A stretch of 64,000 bases of DNA from NCBI GenBank assembly GCA_964541755.1, contig CAZIRF010000008.1, forward strand, positions 1 through 64,000. The letters are read 5' to 3'. Of the stretch, positions 1 to 9,299 are shown one piece after another. The translations under genes were made by a program, and so were the position numbers. The DNA is from CAZIRF01 sp964541755 (GTDB lineage Bacteria; Spirochaetota; Spirochaetia; Treponematales; Breznakiellaceae). Below the pieces are notes generated by a model that was given only the letters and a program-made list of their open reading frames with translations, was not told where the DNA came from and did no database searches. How positions within the stretch are numbered: position 1 is the stretch's first letter; every line of letters starts with the position of its first letter.

Positions 1-538
1 CATCGGGAACAATGAGGATTTCCTCTTCTCCCAGGCCCGAAACTTCGCAAGCTCCCACCCCTTCAAGGGCCAGAAGGGCATCGCGTAGCAGAATGGCCAG
101 CGAATCATCCCCACCACTCTCAACGGCCGCAAGCCAGAAGGGCCGCTCATCCGGATCTGTAGCAGAAAACAGGGGGCGGGGTACTTCACCGGGAAGACTC
201 GCGTGAAGACTGTCGAGAAAAAGAGAGACACGCGAAGCAGTCTCTCGATCTGCCAGCTGTAGTCGACCTCGAAGCTCACCACCCGTACAGGTCAAGCGGG
301 CTCCCATAAAACCCTTCAAGCCTGCCAAGCCCTCCTCAAGCGGCAGGGCAAGCCTTTCTTCAAGACTTCGGGCATCCATCCCGGACCATCGAATAGAGAG
401 ACTCCAAATACCTGCGTCCCGATTCCGGGAGCGGGCTCCGGATGCCATCGAAATGGTCAGCAGTGCAGGAAGGGCAAGACCTATCCAGAGTGAGGCGATC
501 CGGATGGGTATTTGCCACGAGGCCTTCCGGTCTTTCAT
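1..538 (-). CDS. RND-family efflux transporter, second subunit (N-terminal part, runs off the window)
   Basis: An open frame reads from ATG at 538 to the window edge (179 codons, no stop), so only the N-terminal part is visible. It starts with one hydrophobic helix (IASLWIGLALPALLTISMA), followed by a periplasmic porter-like region. The segment SLEERLALPLEEGLAGLKG matches in style the ALPLERALAD segment of the complete RND protein just upstream, the conserved region of RND pumps that follows the first membrane helix. The start lies 10 nt after the upstream RND stop and has AGAGG as ribosome site, so it is probably translationally coupled. Two consecutive RND genes after one adaptor suggest a heteromeric RND pump, as in MdtBC. 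The sequence is degenerate compared with AcrB; assignment rests on context and the N-terminal pattern. Confidence 0.7.
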   Translation of the reverse strand, partial: MKDRKASWQIPIRIASLWIGLALPALLTISMASGARSRNRDAGIWSLSIRWSGMDARSLEERLALPLEEGLAGLKGFMGARLTCTGGELRGRLQLADRETASRVSLFLDSLHASLPGEVPRPLFSATDPDERPFWLAAVESGGDDSLAILLRDALLALEGVGACEVSGLGEEEILIVPD

Positions 539-548
539 AAGCCTCTTA

Positions 549-3359
549 TCAGCGCGCCAAAATCTCACAAGCCCCTCCTGCCGGCATTGTCGCAATACGC
601 TTCTGATAAAAACCGCCTGCCAGCCATATCCCCAGGCCTCCTGCAAGCGTAGCCGTGCAGAGGGCAAAAGCCGTCGTACGCAATACGCGCTCATGGGAGT
701 ACAGGGCCAAACATAGCCCTGCCAGAAAAAGCATGGAGAGCGCAAGCGGAAAGGGGACTGTCTTGTTTCGCTCCCCCTGCTTTCTCCCGGACAGCGACAG
801 AAAACAGGAAGAGAGCCATGCGACCGCCAGCAAGAGGCCGGTAAAAGAACCCGCATCAAGGGAATGGAACAGAAGGGTCATGAGCGGTAAAGTCGCAAGA
901 ACGGTGAACAGAAGGAGTCCGAGTATTTTGGAAGCCCGAAACAGGGAGGCCGTAGCGGCGGCTATCAAAAGCCAGAGGAGCGCTAAAGCAGAGAGGCCGG
1001 TACGCAGGAAATCTCTGCGATAGCCCGGCTCATCAGTTGGCGGAATGCCCGATTCCACCTCCTCATTATCCTGGCGCAGGATGGTATCGCACTGTTCATC
1101 CAGAGCGGTGTCGACCACGCCACCCACAAAGAAGGGTGTTCCATCTTGGCGAATCACGGCAACATTGCGAAAATCCACCCCTTCTTGGAGGGCCTGCTCG
1201 GCCTTGAGCAGAACCGGGTAGCGAACCCCGGCGTCGAGTATATCGAAGAGCTCCAGCCCCTCGCTCTTGGCGTAAAGGGTCTGCGCCATATCCGCAAGCC
1301 CTATCCCGCCAAGGGCACCCGTTTTGGGCCACATGCGCAAAACCCGTGTCGTTCGCCCCGCCCCACCCGTAAAAGCCGGTCGGACAAGATCCTCGAGGGG
1401 ATGCGATGCAGGTTCTACCGTACAGAGCACCATGGGAAGCAGCCGTGCGCACTGGGCCTCCAAATGGCGCATAAGCGCTTCCACAGGCTCATGCCGTTTC
1501 CCGGACAGGGCAAGCATAATCTGCAAGCGTTCCGGATGCCAAAGGGGGTCCGCGTAGCGCTGGGAAACGGAGCTCAAGGCCCCTCCAGAGCCCCGCACCC
1601 GACTCAGGGCGCTATCCTCCCCCAGTTGGCGGCAGATAACAGCAGACTCGAGTTCAATCCGCTCCCGGCTCGTACCGGCAGGCCAATCGAGACTGACAAT
1701 CAAGCCCGACAGCTTCTCTTCGGGTAAAAATCTCACACCCCCACGAGCAAAGAAGGGAATGGCGCAGACCATCATGACAAAAACAATTACTGGAGCACGC
1801 CGAAGGGGGTGATGGGCCCTTCGCAAAAAAGTTGTCCGAATTCGTTCTTTAAATCCCGAAACATCTCCGGGAAGCGATGGCAGGGGGGCAGAAAGCATCA
1901 AGGCCCTGCCCGTTCGCTGCACAATTGCCGGGAAAAACAAAAAGGCATATACCCACGCCAGAACAAATGCCGGTAGAACGGCATGGATGAATCCCCCTTG
2001 CAGTGATTGGAGGGGGCCGGGGAAAAGGATAAGGGGGGAAAGCACCAAACAGCCAGCGCCGGTAGCGAGCAAGGCAATTCCCGATCGCTCTGCGAAACGA
2101 TCCATGTTCAAGCTTGCCCCCCTGAAAGGATCTTGGTAGAGGAGCAAGAGCCCGCACGCCATTGCGGGTGACAGACTTATGCCGCCTATGCTCAAGGTTT
2201 CCAACCGGCCCCCGAAAAACGTTACCACAATAATCGAAACAGACATCGAGAGGGGCATGACGAGCCAGTAGCAAAAGCACTCCCACCGGCGGCAGGGCCC
2301 CAGGAAAAAACAGAGAATCAGAAATCCGGCGAGCAGAATAACAATGGGTGAAATAATGAGGAACGACAGGTCTTCCCGCAGAGCTGCACCTTCATCTTCA
2401 AGAACGGTAAGGGTAAAGGCTCCCCCCGTATCGCACAGAAAGTCTTCACAGGTCCTGTGTATTTTACGGGAGAGAGCGACAGAATTGGCCCCGGGAGCGG
2501 ACGATACGGCAAGCGCGGTCGAGAGTCCGTTCTCATCGGCAAAGAAACCCTCCGGCCGCCAGACCTCTTCCTCTATGCGGGCGATATCACCCACTTGAAT
2601 TCCTCTCCCGCCAGAAATGGGGATTTGGAGGGATACAAGGGCATCGGGACTCTGCGGTTTCCCTGCTATCCGGATGTCCCATTCATACTCCCCCTCCTGT
2701 ACCCGCCCGGCAGAACATTCCAGGGTATTGGCCACCAGCAGGCGAGCCAGGGTCGAAACATCCAGACCCAAGGGTAAGAGGCGATCGGGAGAGACCCGCA
2801 GTACATACCGTTTGCGGGCGGCCCCGAGCAAGGAGACCCCGGCGACCCCTTCCAGGGCACGGATGCGGGGCAGCAACTCTTTTTCTGCGCACTCGGAGGC
2901 CTCAACAGGGTCGCCATCAACGCTGTGTATCGCTATCAGCATAATGCGCTCTTCGCCTCTTCTCGCAACTTCTACACGTGGGCGCGCTATTCCCTGCGGC
3001 AAGCCCGGATATACCCGGTCGAGCGTATCGCGACAAGATTCGAGGGCAGCATTCATATCCGTCCCCCAAGCGTAACGCATTCGAAACGAGACCCGTCCAT
3101 CCCGCACAACAGTCGTTATGGAGTCGCGCCCGGGGCTGTCCGCGAGCGCACGCTCAAGGGGGAGCGCCACCACATCCCGCAGTTCCTCCGGATTCCTGCC
3201 GGGGGCCACGACATCGACAATCAAATCGCGTTCGGGAACGAGGGGATAGCGTGCGCCTGAAACACGAAAGAGGGCCAGTGCGGCCACGGCAAACAGGGCA
3301 AGAATCAGAAGACATACTGTCACCGCTCGTTTGCCAAAGAAGGCTATTACATGCTTCAT
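549..3359 (-). CDS. RND-family efflux transporter, first subunit (936 aa)
   Basis: Inner-membrane proton-driven pump subunit of a tripartite RND system. The start at 3359 (MKHVIAFFGKRAV) was chosen because AGGAG precedes it; upstream in-frame codons overlap the preceding gene. The order is RND-like: one N-terminal helix, a periplasmic porter domain with ALPLERALAD and RVEVARRGEERI, a helix bundle around residues 340-510, a second periplasmic domain (GVRFLPEEKLSGLIVSLDWP) and a second bundle near the C-terminus. At 936 aa it is shorter than typical AcrB-type pumps (about 1,030-1,050). In the fourth-helix region, where RND pumps carry the proton-relay Asp pair (VDDA), this protein reads GLLLLYQDP; the pair appears absent and only D410 is nearby. 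It may therefore be a non-catalytic partner of the following RND subunit. Seventh-gene operon context (TolC-like, adaptor, Ig-like proteins) supports an export role; the substrate is unknown. Confidence 0.85.
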   Translation of the reverse strand: MKHVIAFFGKRAVTVCLLILALFAVAALALFRVSGARYPLVPERDLIVDVVAPGRNPEELRDVVALPLERALADSPGRDSITTVVRDGRVSFRMRYAWGTDMNAALESCRDTLDRVYPGLPQGIARPRVEVARRGEERIMLIAIHSVDGDPVEASECAEKELLPRIRALEGVAGVSLLGAARKRYVLRVSPDRLLPLGLDVSTLARLLVANTLECSAGRVQEGEYEWDIRIAGKPQSPDALVSLQIPISGGRGIQVGDIARIEEEVWRPEGFFADENGLSTALAVSSAPGANSVALSRKIHRTCEDFLCDTGGAFTLTVLEDEGAALREDLSFLIISPIVILLAGFLILCFFLGPCRRWECFCYWLVMPLSMSVSIIVVTFFGGRLETLSIGGISLSPAMACGLLLLYQDPFRGASLNMDRFAERSGIALLATGAGCLVLSPLILFPGPLQSLQGGFIHAVLPAFVLAWVYAFLFFPAIVQRTGRALMLSAPLPSLPGDVSGFKERIRTTFLRRAHHPLRRAPVIVFVMMVCAIPFFARGGVRFLPEEKLSGLIVSLDWPAGTSRERIELESAVICRQLGEDSALSRVRGSGGALSSVSQRYADPLWHPERLQIMLALSGKRHEPVEALMRHLEAQCARLLPMVLCTVEPASHPLEDLVRPAFTGGAGRTTRVLRMWPKTGALGGIGLADMAQTLYAKSEGLELFDILDAGVRYPVLLKAEQALQEGVDFRNVAVIRQDGTPFFVGGVVDTALDEQCDTILRQDNEEVESGIPPTDEPGYRRDFLRTGLSALALLWLLIAAATASLFRASKILGLLLFTVLATLPLMTLLFHSLDAGSFTGLLLAVAWLSSCFLSLSGRKQGERNKTVPFPLALSMLFLAGLCLALYSHERVLRTTAFALCTATLAGGLGIWLAGGFYQKRIATMPAGGACEILAR

Positions 3360-3366
3360 GGGACTC

Positions 3367-4959
3367 CTATTTACACAGGGTGACAAGAAAGCGATCGACC
3401 GATTTCCCGCCCCCCGTATCCGGCATCCCCGCCGGAACGTCAAAGTTCACAAGGCCGCGTCCGCCCCGGTTGGTCAGCAAACCGGAGAATTCGCATCGCC
3501 ACCGACCTTCAAAGCCCTCTGCCGTTTCCATAATTGAGAAATCCTCAAATCGCACGACATCGAGCACAAGGGTAAAGGCCTCACTGTCAAAGCGGCAGTC
3601 TGCATGCTCCAAAAACCATATCGGGTCTATCCCCAGTCCCGGGGCACAGTGCACGAAAAACTCGACGGCAAAGGGACGGGCTGTATCCAGGGGATACCAG
3701 TCAATGGGAGGGGCAAAGGCCGTCAAGGCATCGCCAGGGTCAACGAGAGTCGGGTGTATATGGTTTTCACTATCAAACAGGATGTAGCGCAGCCCCTCTA
3801 CCCGTGGCGGTTCATATGACGGATCGTCAAAGGCAAGCCAGGCGAGCACCTGTGTCCCCTCCGCCACTCCTCCATCCCCAACAAGCAGCCCGCCCTCTTC
3901 CACCCCCAAGGGGTTTCCGGCGACGGTCCAAAGAGGCAGAACCGCAGCCCAGGGCACATCTCCATCTACCAACATTGAAGCGGTACGGGCCTCTTCAAAA
4001 ACGGGGGATTGGGCACGCTCATCGCGCAGGAGTGGCCGGTCCCCCAAATACACAATTCCGTCCAAAGCGCGCAACAGATAGGGCCGGTGCCATTCCAGGG
4101 CGATGGAAAATCCCGGAGGCAGACCATACAGGGTTTCGGGTACCGGAAGATCTCCTGGATATAGCGTATGAAGAAGGCTCCCTTCTGCATCCAGAATACG
4201 TAGAGAGACGAGCGAGGGGCGCTCTTCCTCCAGCGAAAAAGTGCGAATCTCATCCTGTTCGAGGCAATCCCCCTCTTCTGTCGCCAAACGGGCAGATACA
4301 AAGACGGTAAATGTCTCGCCCGGAGGCCACGGAATAACGGGATCGAGGACACAACGTCCGCCACCATCATCACGGAGACCTGTGCTCACACGCACGGGCC
4401 AATCCGGGTCAAGGCTGATAGCCCCCCGCCCGCTTGCAACATCAATGGGCGCGGAAAACCCCAATTCCAGTCTGGCATCGGGCGTCGCCGGGGGCAAAAA
4501 GGAATCCATCTGCAAGCGTACAACATCGGGTGCTCGGCACGAAAAAGACCGCATCCAATCGTGTCCCAAGCTTTGCCCCTCAAGAGATCGCAGAGTTCCG
4601 TTCAAGCGCATTTGATAGGTATTCGATTCACGAAGTGGGCGCCAGGGACGCATCACCAGGCACGGCCCCTCGAGGTCGATATCACAGTACAGCGGCACCC
4701 CGTTTTCCAACAGAACCAGACTCGAAACGGCACTCGAAAGACTGGTCTCCCTGTTTAGCCCAATACGAATTACGGTGGGCAATCGGTCTATCTGCCCCTC
4801 ATCGACCGAGCAGTCTGTTACCGAAAAGGGCTCCCTGCCGGGGGCGAATTCGCAGGACGCCACGACGGCTAAAAACAGGACAAGGAGAAGCAGGACGAAG
4901 GAATTTACCCCCCTTCTCAATTGCAGATACAATCGACGTGAACTGTGTATATCTTTCAT
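3367..4959 (-). CDS. Ig-like (Big_5/SbsA-type) domain lipoprotein of the RND operon
   Basis: A 530 aa predicted lipoprotein: basic N-terminus, hydrophobic helix (SFVLLLLVLFLAVVASC) and a lipobox VASC. The exported part is beta-rich and contains repeated patterns of the bacterial Ig-like 'SbsA' type, such as LELGFSAPIDVASGRGAISLD and GRCVLDPVIPWPPGETFTVFVSARL. It starts at an ATGA overlap with the upstream Ig-like gene and its stop lies 7 nt before the RND start, so it belongs to the same translationally coupled operon. In the family such domains form extracytoplasmic scaffolds; a role as an accessory periplasmic or surface component of this efflux system is inferred from position only. The pairing with the next gene (similar size and architecture, low identity by eye) suggests an old duplication. 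Confidence 0.75.
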   Translation of the reverse strand: MKDIHSSRRLYLQLRRGVNSFVLLLLVLFLAVVASCEFAPGREPFSVTDCSVDEGQIDRLPTVIRIGLNRETSLSSAVSSLVLLENGVPLYCDIDLEGPCLVMRPWRPLRESNTYQMRLNGTLRSLEGQSLGHDWMRSFSCRAPDVVRLQMDSFLPPATPDARLELGFSAPIDVASGRGAISLDPDWPVRVSTGLRDDGGGRCVLDPVIPWPPGETFTVFVSARLATEEGDCLEQDEIRTFSLEEERPSLVSLRILDAEGSLLHTLYPGDLPVPETLYGLPPGFSIALEWHRPYLLRALDGIVYLGDRPLLRDERAQSPVFEEARTASMLVDGDVPWAAVLPLWTVAGNPLGVEEGGLLVGDGGVAEGTQVLAWLAFDDPSYEPPRVEGLRYILFDSENHIHPTLVDPGDALTAFAPPIDWYPLDTARPFAVEFFVHCAPGLGIDPIWFLEHADCRFDSEAFTLVLDVVRFEDFSIMETAEGFEGRWRCEFSGLLTNRGGRGLVNFDVPAGMPDTGGGKSVDRFLVTLCK

Positions 4960-6515
4960 GGTTGCAGCTCCAGCTCCAAAGACCAGCTCCCCGCCAAGAC
5001 ATGGCCATCCGGTACAAAGGGGGAACCCGCACAGGACAGTGACAGCCGATACCAGGAGGCCCCGTCATTCCTCCCCATACCCGTAATAAAGAACCTTATA
5101 CTGCGATCGCCGAACGATTCCGCCGCACGTACCCGTGGGTAGGCCAGACTGTGTGGAAAAAGAGGATCAATACGCAGAGATCGGACAACAGAAGATTCTT
5201 CACCCGCCACAAAAGCGGTACCAAATTCGAGCGTTACACAGATCTCCTCTTCAAACCCCTCAAGAACCCCGCGCCAGGGGCCTTCGCCCTCCCTTTCGCA
5301 CGAGAGATCATCAACCCGAATGGCTGCCAACGCAAACAGCCGGTCTTCGGTCATGAAGCCCTGCGAAACGGCGCTTCCCAAGGGGTTGCCGCTCACATCC
5401 CGGGCATTCCGGGAGACACAGAAGGTCCACGCACTGGCAGGTTCCATATCCTCCTGGGGAAGCAATACCGCCCGATACGCGTCGAGCAGTACCACATGAC
5501 AGGTCATCGAGGGACGCAAATAGAGTGCATTTTCGAGGCTCGATGGACTCATGGGAGCGGTAAAGCGAACCCCGGGAGCCTCCCCCTCCCGCAGCTTATC
5601 GAGGCCGTCAACCGCCTCCACCCATTCATCATCAAGCTTGACTGCCGAAAAAAAACCGTCAACCAAAGGAGGGGAATCGAAGCCCTCACAGACAAATGAA
5701 CCGGAAGCGGCTTCGAGAAGGGGGCCGCCTTCATCGTCTTTGAGGGCAGTGGAAAGGCGCCAGGGCACACGGATCCAGGCTTGAGGCATCAAGCCCTCCT
5801 CCGGGCGAATGATGACGCCTGTTCCCGATTCGTTCCAAATCGCACGACAGGTTCCGAAGCCGTCCATGGAGAAGGCGGCAGCGAATGAGGATTCATCCAC
5901 CTGATGGGAAAACGAGAGTTGGAGTTCGGGGAGCGCTCCCGTTCGGCAATCGAAGAGCGCACCATCGTCCGGTGACACCGACTCGAGTACGAAGGGCTCT
6001 TCCCGCTGACATACGAACACAAAGGACCAATCCACCGGATCCGCCCGCCCATCCTCTGCCTGGAGAAGACCCCGCATAAGTACAAGGTAGCGTCGCCCGG
6101 GTTCCCAGGTGGATGCAGGGGAAAGCAGCAGCGTCCCATCCTGCCAATCCTTCTCAACCGGGTACTCCCTGTCGTGAGTATAGACATGGAGGATTGAAGA
6201 CAGGGCGTCCTGACGCACCGGGTTTGAAAAAGCAAACTTCATCGCCCCGTCAACGGGGGCGCTCCAGATGCCATCGGCCTGTTCTTCCCAAGTATCTCCA
6301 ACGAGCTCCCAGTCAAACTCCTGCGCATTCAGGGACACAAAAGCACAAGCAGAAAAAGACAGCGTCCCCATGGAAAGAAGGACAAGGGCCAGCACTTCGA
6401 GCAAGCCCATGACCAGGCCTGTCAAAAAGGGAGCAAACACCCGCTCTCCTTCAAGCCCCGGTGTCGCCTCCAGGTGTTTACGCGGCTTTCTCCGCTCAAT
6501 CGACAGAGATGACAT
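4956..6515 (-). CDS. Ig-like (Big_5/SbsA-type) domain lipoprotein or membrane-anchored protein of the RND operon
   Basis: A 519 aa protein. ATG at 6515 (MSSLSIERRKPRKHLEA) is preceded by GGGAGGGGATC, a strong ribosome site, and overlaps the end of the adaptor gene by 20 nt. About 35 mostly polar residues precede a hydrophobic stretch (GLVMGLLEVLALVLLSMG) ending in SFSAC, a spirochaete-style lipobox, although the long N-region is unusual for a lipoprotein. The remainder shows repeated Ig-like patterns: MKFAFSNPVRQDALSSILHV, LQLSFSHQVDESSFAAAFSM and GVRFTAPMSPSSLENALYL, each the conserved first strand of an SbsA_Ig/Big_5 module, giving three or four modules. It sits between the adaptor and a second Ig-like lipoprotein. 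Function in the efflux complex is not established. Confidence 0.75.
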   Translation of the reverse strand: MSSLSIERRKPRKHLEATPGLEGERVFAPFLTGLVMGLLEVLALVLLSMGTLSFSACAFVSLNAQEFDWELVGDTWEEQADGIWSAPVDGAMKFAFSNPVRQDALSSILHVYTHDREYPVEKDWQDGTLLLSPASTWEPGRRYLVLMRGLLQAEDGRADPVDWSFVFVCQREEPFVLESVSPDDGALFDCRTGALPELQLSFSHQVDESSFAAAFSMDGFGTCRAIWNESGTGVIIRPEEGLMPQAWIRVPWRLSTALKDDEGGPLLEAASGSFVCEGFDSPPLVDGFFSAVKLDDEWVEAVDGLDKLREGEAPGVRFTAPMSPSSLENALYLRPSMTCHVVLLDAYRAVLLPQEDMEPASAWTFCVSRNARDVSGNPLGSAVSQGFMTEDRLFALAAIRVDDLSCEREGEGPWRGVLEGFEEEICVTLEFGTAFVAGEESSVVRSLRIDPLFPHSLAYPRVRAAESFGDRSIRFFITGMGRNDGASWYRLSLSCAGSPFVPDGHVLAGSWSLELELQP

Positions 6516-7899
6516 GATCCCCTCCCTTGAGACCCGCCTGGGGATCCTCAACCACGAGCGCTTCTTCCCGCAGACCGGAAAGAACCGCAATATATCCATC
6601 CCGCTCTTCTCCAAGACGCAGCAAGCGCTCATGGACCTGCGTTCCTATCAGTTCAAAACACCGGCCCGACGAAGCGTCTTTTAATTGCACACTGCTGCGG
6701 GGAAGAAGTTTTTCCTCCCGGGAAGAGGGAAGAACAAGGCTGATATTGGCGAATAGTCCCGGCTTGAGGCCCGGGGCATCCCCTTTCAGGCGTATCCGGG
6801 CGGGAAGTGCGGCACTCGAGCGATCGGCCCGTGCAGCCACAATATCTACTTCACCCTCGAAGTGCGCATCGAGCGAGGGAACCAGACACTGGGCGGCGAG
6901 CCCTGCGACAAGTTCGGAGGCATACTGCTCTCCCACCTGGACAATGGCGTCGAGCGTGTATCCCTCCATCACGCTTAACAGAGTTTCACCTGCAGACAGA
7001 AGTCGCCCCTCTTGTACAAAGGTGGATAAAATACGGCCATCAAAGGGGGCGCGCAGATCAAGTTCTTTCAGGGCCCGCTCTGCGGCTTCCAGGTTGAGAA
7101 GGGAAGCATCCACCTGGGCCCTGGCCGCAGCCCGTTCACTTTTCAGGGTTCGAGAATGGAGAGCAACAAGGGACGCAAAGAGTTCTTTTGAAGGGGGGCC
7201 ATCGTCCCCTATTACCATATCCGCCGAAAAACCGGCGGCCGTATCTGGGCCAAGTATTTTGAGGTCACGAACCCGTAACCCTATCGCACCCTCCGCCAGA
7301 GAGAGATCGAGAAGGGAGAGCTCTTCCTCCAAACAGGATTGTGCGTGCCGTGCATTTCGAAGTCCTTCCAAGCTTACCGCCCCGGCTTCGTACAGAACCT
7401 CAACATCCCCGAGTTTTCGTGCCCCCTCTTCCACCCGCTTGAGAGCCAACTCCCGGGACGCTCGTTCCCGGGAACGGGCGGCAAGTCGTCGCTCAATTGA
7501 AACAGAGACCTCATCAAGAGCCTGTTTTCGCAAATCCAAAGCGGCCTGTGCCTGAGCAACCCCTTGCCGCGCCCGATCCCGCTCGAGTTCAAGAGAAGGA
7601 TTTTCAAGACGCACCAGAAGGCTGCCACGCGTAAATCGGGCCCCCTCCCGCAAGGGAACATCCACCACTCTTCCCCCCACCGAACAAGAGAGCTCAAGCT
7701 CACTGTGGGGAACAAGGGTCCCTCCCAAACACAGGGTCTCCTGCCGGACAACCCGTGCGAGAGACACCAGGCGAACCTCGGGGACGCTAACAGGGGGCGG
7801 CTCCGCCTCACTGACACAGGAGGTCAAATAAAGCAAGAGCGTGCAAAACACCATCCCCATACAGGGCAAGATCGTCACTTTTCCAGGGGTAAAAATCAT
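6496..7899 (-). CDS. HlyD/AcrA-type membrane fusion (periplasmic adaptor) lipoprotein
   Basis: Periplasmic adaptor that would bridge the RND pump and the TolC-like channel. 467 aa; the signal sequence ends in a lipobox LTSC, as in AcrA-type lipoprotein adaptors. Domains in order: barrel-sandwich first half (LELSCSVGGRVVDVPLREG, the biotinyl/lipoyl motif), a long coiled-coil hairpin (about residues 90-250, rich in Glu, Arg, Leu and Ala), second half of the lipoyl motif (LRAPFDGRILSTFVQEGRLL), then a beta-barrel and membrane-proximal domain (RIRLKGDAPGLKPGLFANI). The hairpin is longer than in AcrA. ATG overlaps the TolC-like stop (ATGA) and has AAGGAG upstream, showing translational coupling. 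Its 3' end overlaps the Ig-like gene. Confidence 0.9.
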   Translation of the reverse strand: MIFTPGKVTILPCMGMVFCTLLLYLTSCVSEAEPPPVSVPEVRLVSLARVVRQETLCLGGTLVPHSELELSCSVGGRVVDVPLREGARFTRGSLLVRLENPSLELERDRARQGVAQAQAALDLRKQALDEVSVSIERRLAARSRERASRELALKRVEEGARKLGDVEVLYEAGAVSLEGLRNARHAQSCLEEELSLLDLSLAEGAIGLRVRDLKILGPDTAAGFSADMVIGDDGPPSKELFASLVALHSRTLKSERAAARAQVDASLLNLEAAERALKELDLRAPFDGRILSTFVQEGRLLSAGETLLSVMEGYTLDAIVQVGEQYASELVAGLAAQCLVPSLDAHFEGEVDIVAARADRSSAALPARIRLKGDAPGLKPGLFANISLVLPSSREEKLLPRSSVQLKDASSGRCFELIGTQVHERLLRLGEERDGYIAVLSGLREEALVVEDPQAGLKGGDHVISVD

Positions 7900-9299
7900 G
7901 GCGCTACTCCTTTCCTCGCAGGGAATGACATCAGCATGCCCAAATCAGTGTGGTAACGTGCCACCTCAAGAACGGCCAAGAGGGCATCAAAGCGGGCGTC
8001 GAGGGCAACAACACGCGCTTCATCCCGGGAAAGTTGCCGCGACAGCCAATCGCCCACGGAAAGCTGGCCGCGTTGAAAAAGCAGGCCGGCCTCCAGTTGT
8101 CGCACTTCCTCCCAGGCAAGACGTCTGGCAGATATTTCCAGCGCGCGACGCGACAAGTCCCACTGTGACAGGGCCTGCTCCAATGCAAGACCTGCCCGTG
8201 TTTTTGCCCGTGCAAAATTACTCTGAGCCCGAACAAGGGCTGTTTGGGCAGCGCGTCGTGCCAATATCGGCCCTGTATCCGCAGTCGAAGAAACACTGAA
8301 GCCCTGTCCGGCGCTCGTACTCCCCGTCCTGTCAGAAGTCCAGTGCGATGAGGCCGAGCTGTGCACCCATGGCCCGCTAAAAGAAACGGAAAGCCCTGCA
8401 GAATAGCGCACATCGGTAAAGGGGGGGCGCTCTCCCGTCAACTGCATACCCCCTTCAAAATAGAGAATGGGACTTATTTCGGGAGCAGCCAATCGAAAGG
8501 CGATATGGGCCTCTTCAAGCGCGAGAAGCGCGTCGAGAACAGCGGGATCGCGTGCTACCCAGGCTTCGGTATCGGGTATGCACTCCCGGTTAAAACGGGG
8601 AATGATACCCACTGGCAACAAGGCGATATCCGCAGAAACGGGGCGGCCAACCATCACTTGCAAGAGGGACCTACAATTATCGAAATGCACACCTGCGCGC
8701 TGGGCCGCAAGAAAGGCCTCTTCCGTCGCGATGAGTGCTTCCTCGTATTCGCTTTCCAACAGGGCCCCCTGTTCCAATCGCAGGAGAAGCCGTTCGCGTT
8801 CCAATGACAGGTACTCGCAGTTTTTCTCCCGCAACGACTGTGTCTCGCGCGCCCTGAGCGTTTCCAGAATGAGGGCAATACAGGCCATACGCGAGGAGCG
8901 CTCTTGTGCCAAAAGACCTCCTTGCATGCGTCGGATTTCTGCAGCCCCGGCCATTCTGCCACCGGCCCATCGGCCCCCATCCCAGAGAAGCTGTCGCAGG
9001 GAAAGCTCTATACGGTAGCCATGTCGCCCATCAAGAGAGACCCCCCGTTCGATATCACGCGCAAGCCCCCCGGACAGTTCGGGCAGGAGGGACAGGACGG
9101 AAAAGGCTTCCAACTGCCGGGCTCTGGCAAGAGAATCGATCAAATCGATACGAACAGGATCCTGGGCGATAGCATCAATACAAAGACTGCGTATGATTTC
9201 TTCCGGGCGCGCTTCTTCCCTGGCAGGCAAAGAAACAGACACACAGCATGAGAGCAAAACCGGCCATAAACGCTTCCACACAGCGGCTGCCTTACTCAC
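7896..9299 (-). CDS. TolC-like outer-membrane efflux protein
   Basis: Outer-membrane factor of the tripartite pump. GTG at 9299 is preferred: AGGAGC lies 6-7 nt upstream and the start overlaps the stop of the upstream lipoprotein gene; the open frame further upstream is only the shadow of that gene. This gives 467 aa with a signal peptide (VWKRLWPVLLSCCVSVSLPA). The body is mainly alpha-helical with the two-fold repeat expected for TolC proteins; SLRQLLWDGGRWAGGRMAGA resembles the conserved 'L.W.GGR' pattern at the start of the long periplasmic helices, and long Ala/Glu/Arg-rich helices occur in both halves (ALIATEEAFLAAQRAG; FARAKTRAGLALEQALSQWD). Followed at once by the adaptor gene. Confidence 0.85.
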   Translation of the reverse strand: MSKAAAVWKRLWPVLLSCCVSVSLPAREEARPEEIIRSLCIDAIAQDPVRIDLIDSLARARQLEAFSVLSLLPELSGGLARDIERGVSLDGRHGYRIELSLRQLLWDGGRWAGGRMAGAAEIRRMQGGLLAQERSSRMACIALILETLRARETQSLREKNCEYLSLERERLLLRLEQGALLESEYEEALIATEEAFLAAQRAGVHFDNCRSLLQVMVGRPVSADIALLPVGIIPRFNRECIPDTEAWVARDPAVLDALLALEEAHIAFRLAAPEISPILYFEGGMQLTGERPPFTDVRYSAGLSVSFSGPWVHSSASSHWTSDRTGSTSAGQGFSVSSTADTGPILARRAAQTALVRAQSNFARAKTRAGLALEQALSQWDLSRRALEISARRLAWEEVRQLEAGLLFQRGQLSVGDWLSRQLSRDEARVVALDARFDALLAVLEVARYHTDLGMLMSFPARKGVAP

